DNA of 64,000 nucleotides from Ga0077523 sp038324085 (lineage in GTDB: Bacteria; Pseudomonadota; Gammaproteobacteria; Burkholderiales; Ga0077523), in NCBI GenBank assembly GCA_038324085.1, contig JBBQHP010000010.1:1-64000 (forward strand). Direction: 5' to 3'. Under the pieces are notes generated by a model, which was not told the origin of the DNA, did no database searches, and saw only the letters and a list, made by a program, of their open reading frames with translations. A program made the translations under genes and the position numbers. Positions within the stretch are counted from its first letter, which is position 1. Each line of letters opens with the position of its first letter. Positions 61,394 to 64,000 of the stretch are shown here, piece by piece.

Positions 61394-62344
61394 TCAGGTG
61401 ACGAGGTTGCGGGGTTGGCCCGCCACCCAGGCTTCGACGTTGTCGATGAGCTGGTCGGCGAGCGCCTGCATCGCGGCGTCGGAGGCCCAGGCCACGTGCG
61501 GCGTGAGGATGAAGTTGGGCCGTCGGATGTCGAGCAGCGGATTGCCGTTGCGCGGCGGTTCGCCGGTCAGGACATCGCAACCTGCGCCGGCGATCAAGCC
61601 TTCGTCCAGCGCCTCGGCCAGCGCGGCTTCGTTCACGAGTCCGCCGCGCGACGTGTTGATGACCAGTGCGGTGGGCTTCATGCGACGCAATTGTTCGATG
61701 CCGATCAGGTCCCGGGTGGCCGGGGTGAGCGGCGCGTGCAGGGTGAGCACGTCGGCTTCCGCCAGCACCCGCTCGAAGGGCGTGAACTCGACGCCCGCCG
61801 CCTTGGGCGGGACGTGATCGGCGAACAGCACGCGCATGCCGAAGGCCCGGCCGATCGCGGCGGTGGCCTGGCCGATGGCGCCTTCACCGATGATCCCCAG
61901 CGTGGTGCCGTGCAGGTCGCCGATCGCGTGGGTGAACAGGCAGAAGGCGTTCGCTTTCTGCCACATGCCCGCAAGGACGTCCTCGTGATAGGCGATCAGG
62001 TTGCGGCGCAGCGCGAGGATCAGCGCGAAGGTGTGCTCCGGCACCGTGTGGATCGCATAGTTGCGGATGTTCGCGACGGCGATGCCGCGGGCGCGACAGG
62101 CCTGCACGTCCACGCAGTCGTAGCCGGTCGCGGTGACGGCGATCAGCCTCAGCTTCGGCAACTGCGCGAGCACCGGTTCGCGCAGTTCGACCTTGTTGAC
62201 GAGGGCGATGGTCGCGTCCTGCAAGCGATGAACCACGTGGTCGGGTGCGGTCGAGTCGTACTCGGCCCATTCGTGCTCGAAAGCCGGGCGGCGGATGATC
62301 GCCTTGATCGAATCGCGTTCGAGGAGGACGACGTGGTGAGTCAT
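61394..62344 (-). CDS. hprA: Hydroxypyruvate/glycerate dehydrogenase-like D-2-hydroxyacid dehydrogenase
   Basis: A 316-aa NAD(P)-dependent D-2-hydroxyacid dehydrogenase. The Rossmann motif is GIIGEGAIGQATAAIGRAFG, and the catalytic Arg (VINTSRGGLV region), Glu (DVLTGEPP) and His (TPHVAWAS) are present. The VTATGYDCVDVQACRARGI segment is typical of glycerate dehydrogenases that reduce hydroxypyruvate. The ATG shares a base with the stop of the serine-glyoxylate aminotransferase gene (TGATG). That coupling supports the hydroxypyruvate assignment, because the aminotransferase makes hydroxypyruvate from serine. Confidence 0.88.
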   Translation of the reverse strand: MTHHVVLLERDSIKAIIRRPAFEHEWAEYDSTAPDHVVHRLQDATIALVNKVELREPVLAQLPKLRLIAVTATGYDCVDVQACRARGIAVANIRNYAIHTVPEHTFALILALRRNLIAYHEDVLAGMWQKANAFCLFTHAIGDLHGTTLGIIGEGAIGQATAAIGRAFGMRVLFADHVPPKAAGVEFTPFERVLAEADVLTLHAPLTPATRDLIGIEQLRRMKPTALVINTSRGGLVNEAALAEALDEGLIAGAGCDVLTGEPPRNGNPLLDIRRPNFILTPHVAWASDAAMQALADQLIDNVEAWVAGQPRNLVT

Positions 62345-63588
62345 CAGTGTCTGACTTCCCGGTTGTCGGCGAATCGCGAAACGTATGCGTCTTCGCGCGC
62401 GCGCTGCTTCGCCGCTACCGCGTCTTCGCCGCGCCAGTAGTTCTGCGCCGCTGCCACGCCGCTGCCCGGTTCGATCCTGATGCCGATGTCCAGCATGGCC
62501 ATCTCGGCGCCGCCCAGTGCCCCGATCAGCATCAGTTCGTTCAGATCGCCGATGTGGGCGATGCGGAACACCTTGCCCGCCACTTTCATCAGGCCCGTCC
62601 CCAGCGACAGGTTGTAGCGCCGGAACGCAACATCGATCACATGCGCGCTGTCGATGCCCTCGGGCACGACGATGGCCGTGACCGTGTCGGAATAGCTCTT
62701 CGGTGCCTTGGCGCACAAGCCGAGTCTCCAGCCGTTCAGGATCGCTGCCCGTACGCCCGAGGCGAGATAGTGATGACGATGGAAGACGTTCTCGAGGCCT
62801 TCTTCCTGGATCATGGCGAGCGATTCGCGCAGGCCGTGCAGCAGCGGCAGCGCCGGCGTGTAGGGAAAGAAGCCGGTCGCGTTGGCGCGGACCATGCTGC
62901 CGAAATCGAAGAAGTAGCGTGGCTGCGTGGACCTCTCGCTCGCGGCGAGGGCTTTCTCGCTCGCGCACACGATGCCCAGGCCGGCCGGCAGCATGAGGCC
63001 CTTCTGGGATGCAGCCACGCAAACGTCGATACCCCACTCGTCCATGCGCAGGTCGATGCTGGCAAGCGAGCTCACGGCATCGACGAGCAGCAGGGCGGGA
63101 TGGCGGGCGGCATCCAACGCGTGGCGCACGGCCGCGATGTCGCTGACGACGCCGGTCGAAGTCTCGTTGTGGGTGGCCAGCACCGCCTTGATCCGGTGGC
63201 CCGTGTCGCGCTCGAGGATCTCGAGATAGCGCTCGACCGGCAGGCTGTCGCCCCAGTCGCAGTCGATCGCTTCGACCTCGAACCCGAGGCGTTTCGTCAT
63301 CTCGATCCAGTTGTGGCCGAACTGGCCGAAGCGCGCGGCCAGCACCAGTTCGCCCGGGGACAGTGTATTGGTCAGCGCCGCTTCCCAGCCGCCGGTGCCG
63401 GTCGCCGCGAACACGATGGGCGTGCCGGCCTCCGTCTTGAAGACCTTCTTGAGACCGGCCAGGACGGTGCGCGTGAGTTCGGGGAAGTTCGACGAGCGAT
63501 GGTCCGCCATGGCCCCGACCATGGCCCGCTGCACGCGGTCGGGCACGTTGGTGGGGCCGGGAATGAACAGGAAGTTGCGACCGGCCAT
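62344..63588 (-). CDS. sgaA: Serine-glyoxylate aminotransferase (class V)
   Basis: A 414-aa PLP enzyme that transfers the amino group of serine to glyoxylate, giving hydroxypyruvate and glycine. The start MAGRNFLFIPGPTNVPDRVQ is characteristic. The PLP lysine is in VAASQKGLMLPAGLG, with LATHNETSTGVVSDI and LLVDAVSSLASIDLRMDEWG before it. ATG 63588 has GGAGAG about 8 bases upstream. It is coupled to the hydroxypyruvate reductase gene. The pair forms the central reactions of the serine cycle or of photorespiration-type glyoxylate salvage. Confidence 0.93.
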   Translation of the reverse strand: MAGRNFLFIPGPTNVPDRVQRAMVGAMADHRSSNFPELTRTVLAGLKKVFKTEAGTPIVFAATGTGGWEAALTNTLSPGELVLAARFGQFGHNWIEMTKRLGFEVEAIDCDWGDSLPVERYLEILERDTGHRIKAVLATHNETSTGVVSDIAAVRHALDAARHPALLLVDAVSSLASIDLRMDEWGIDVCVAASQKGLMLPAGLGIVCASEKALAASERSTQPRYFFDFGSMVRANATGFFPYTPALPLLHGLRESLAMIQEEGLENVFHRHHYLASGVRAAILNGWRLGLCAKAPKSYSDTVTAIVVPEGIDSAHVIDVAFRRYNLSLGTGLMKVAGKVFRIAHIGDLNELMLIGALGGAEMAMLDIGIRIEPGSGVAAAQNYWRGEDAVAAKQRAREDAYVSRFADNREVRH

Positions 63589-63759
63589 GGGGGCTCTCCG
63601 GGATAGGGGGTGCGGGATCTCGTCTGACGACAGAGTTGGGCGACCCTGCCAGGAGACTTTAGGAAGATAGTGTATCGGGCCGACGGCCTGCTGCGTGCGG
63701 CCGACCGGCGTGTCCATCGCTTGGCGATCGACGCGACGGGAGCGCGCCGCGGGCCCGAA

Positions 63760-63783
63760 CGCCCGGTCCCGCCCGGGGACCGG
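63760..63783. repeat. GC-rich hairpin sharing a 17-base sequence with 37709-37725
   Basis: CCGGTCCC-GCCCG-GGGACCGG (63763-63783) is an 8-base perfect stem. Its first part (63760-63776) is identical to 37709-37725. It sits six bases downstream of the small leftward gene at 63789 and in the 200-base gap before sgaA, so it may end that gene's transcript. Nothing else is seen in this gap. Confidence 0.5.
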
Positions 63784-63788
63784 CCGGC

Positions 63789-63992
63789 TCAGCGCGCCGC
63801 GATCGGCGCCGGCAGATCCGCCCTGCGGGTGAACTGCCAGTCGATGAAGATCCCCGGAATCTCCTGGCCTTCGCCGGTGATCTTGAACTGGTCGCGATGC
63901 GGTTCGCCGGAGAGGTACAGCGTGAACTCACGCAGGGGTCCGAACACCGAGGTCGTCGGGCCGGCGTAGTGGGTCACCTTGATCTCGGCCAT
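63789..63992 (-). CDS. Small conserved-looking protein of unknown function (67 aa)
   Basis: A 67-aa frame from ATG 63992 to the stop at 63789. The sequence reads like a compact soluble protein: MAEIKVTHYAGPTTSVFGPL, then FTLYLSGEPHRDQFKITGEG and an IFIDWQFT segment near the end. It has no signal peptide, membrane segment or cysteine. The window ends eight bases upstream, so its promoter and neighbour cannot be seen. I do not recognise a family. Codon use matches the surroundings. Confidence 0.6.
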   Translation of the reverse strand: MAEIKVTHYAGPTTSVFGPLREFTLYLSGEPHRDQFKITGEGQEIPGIFIDWQFTRRADLPAPIAAR

Positions 63993-64000
63993 CAGGACTT

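Overview
This 64 kb window is chromosomal DNA from a high-GC betaproteobacterium; I cannot name the genus. Three things point there: the block nadD-rsfS-rlmH-maf-rng, a homodimeric-type pyruvate dehydrogenase E1 (AceE) with a single-lipoyl AceF, and many liv-type ABC transporter, CoA ligase and beta-ketoadipate genes. Coding density is high. GTG and TTG starts and 1-4 base stop/start overlaps (GTGA, ATGA, TGATG) are common. I see no tRNA, rRNA, CRISPR array, complete insertion sequence or prophage.

Layout. 1-2.7 kb: the left edge cuts a type I restriction-modification hsdM, preceded by a Fic AMPylase gene. 2.7-10.6 kb: a leftward housekeeping block (aceE, aceF, nadD, rsfS, rlmH, maf, rng). 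10.7-12.5 kb: an AhpD-like protein and a periplasmic binding protein. 12.5-22.7 kb: a leftward catabolic uptake operon (acyl-CoA ligase, livG, livH, livM, binding protein, livF, PaaK-like ligase), with a divergent Crp/Fnr regulator and a 3-hydroxyacyl-CoA dehydrogenase. 22.8-27.0 kb: the most unusual gene, a membrane-anchored ClpA/ClpB-like AAA+ protein whose C-terminus resembles a class I peptide-chain release factor without its stop-recognition and GGQ parts; a secreted protein of unknown function follows. 27-32.9 kb: dehydrogenases, a PEP-CTERM-like surface protein with a 16-glycine tract, a stand-alone IS630-type helix-turn-helix protein and a short-chain dehydrogenase. 33-36.3 kb: a ring-cleavage dioxygenase and a 3-oxoadipyl-CoA-type thiolase, next to a scar where a livM and an IclR regulator have both lost their 5' ends. 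36.3-45.3 kb: small metabolic and stress genes and cystathionine beta-synthase. 45.3-48.3 kb: an arsenic operon arsR-arsI-arsC-arsN2-acr3 with a promoter/operator that predicts a leaderless message. 48.3-60.5 kb: tartrate dehydrogenase-like enzyme, glyoxalase-fold protein, N-acyl-D-amino-acid deacylase-like amidohydrolase, GST, PHA depolymerase, acetyltransferase, secreted proteins, SRAP/YedK, a GDT1 transporter, an EamA transporter and a DUF2254 protein. 60.8-64 kb: a macrodomain protein, then serine-glyoxylate aminotransferase coupled to hydroxypyruvate reductase.

Together the accessory genes describe a versatile soil or water heterotroph. It takes up and CoA-activates organic acids, opens aromatic rings, stores polyhydroxyalkanoate, metabolises serine and glyoxylate, and resists inorganic and probably methylated arsenic. 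The regions that deserve work are the AAA+/release-factor fusion, the deletion scar at about 35,980, the arsR control region, a DegP-like pseudoprotease at 37.9 kb and two unannotated small ORFs in the first 3 kb.
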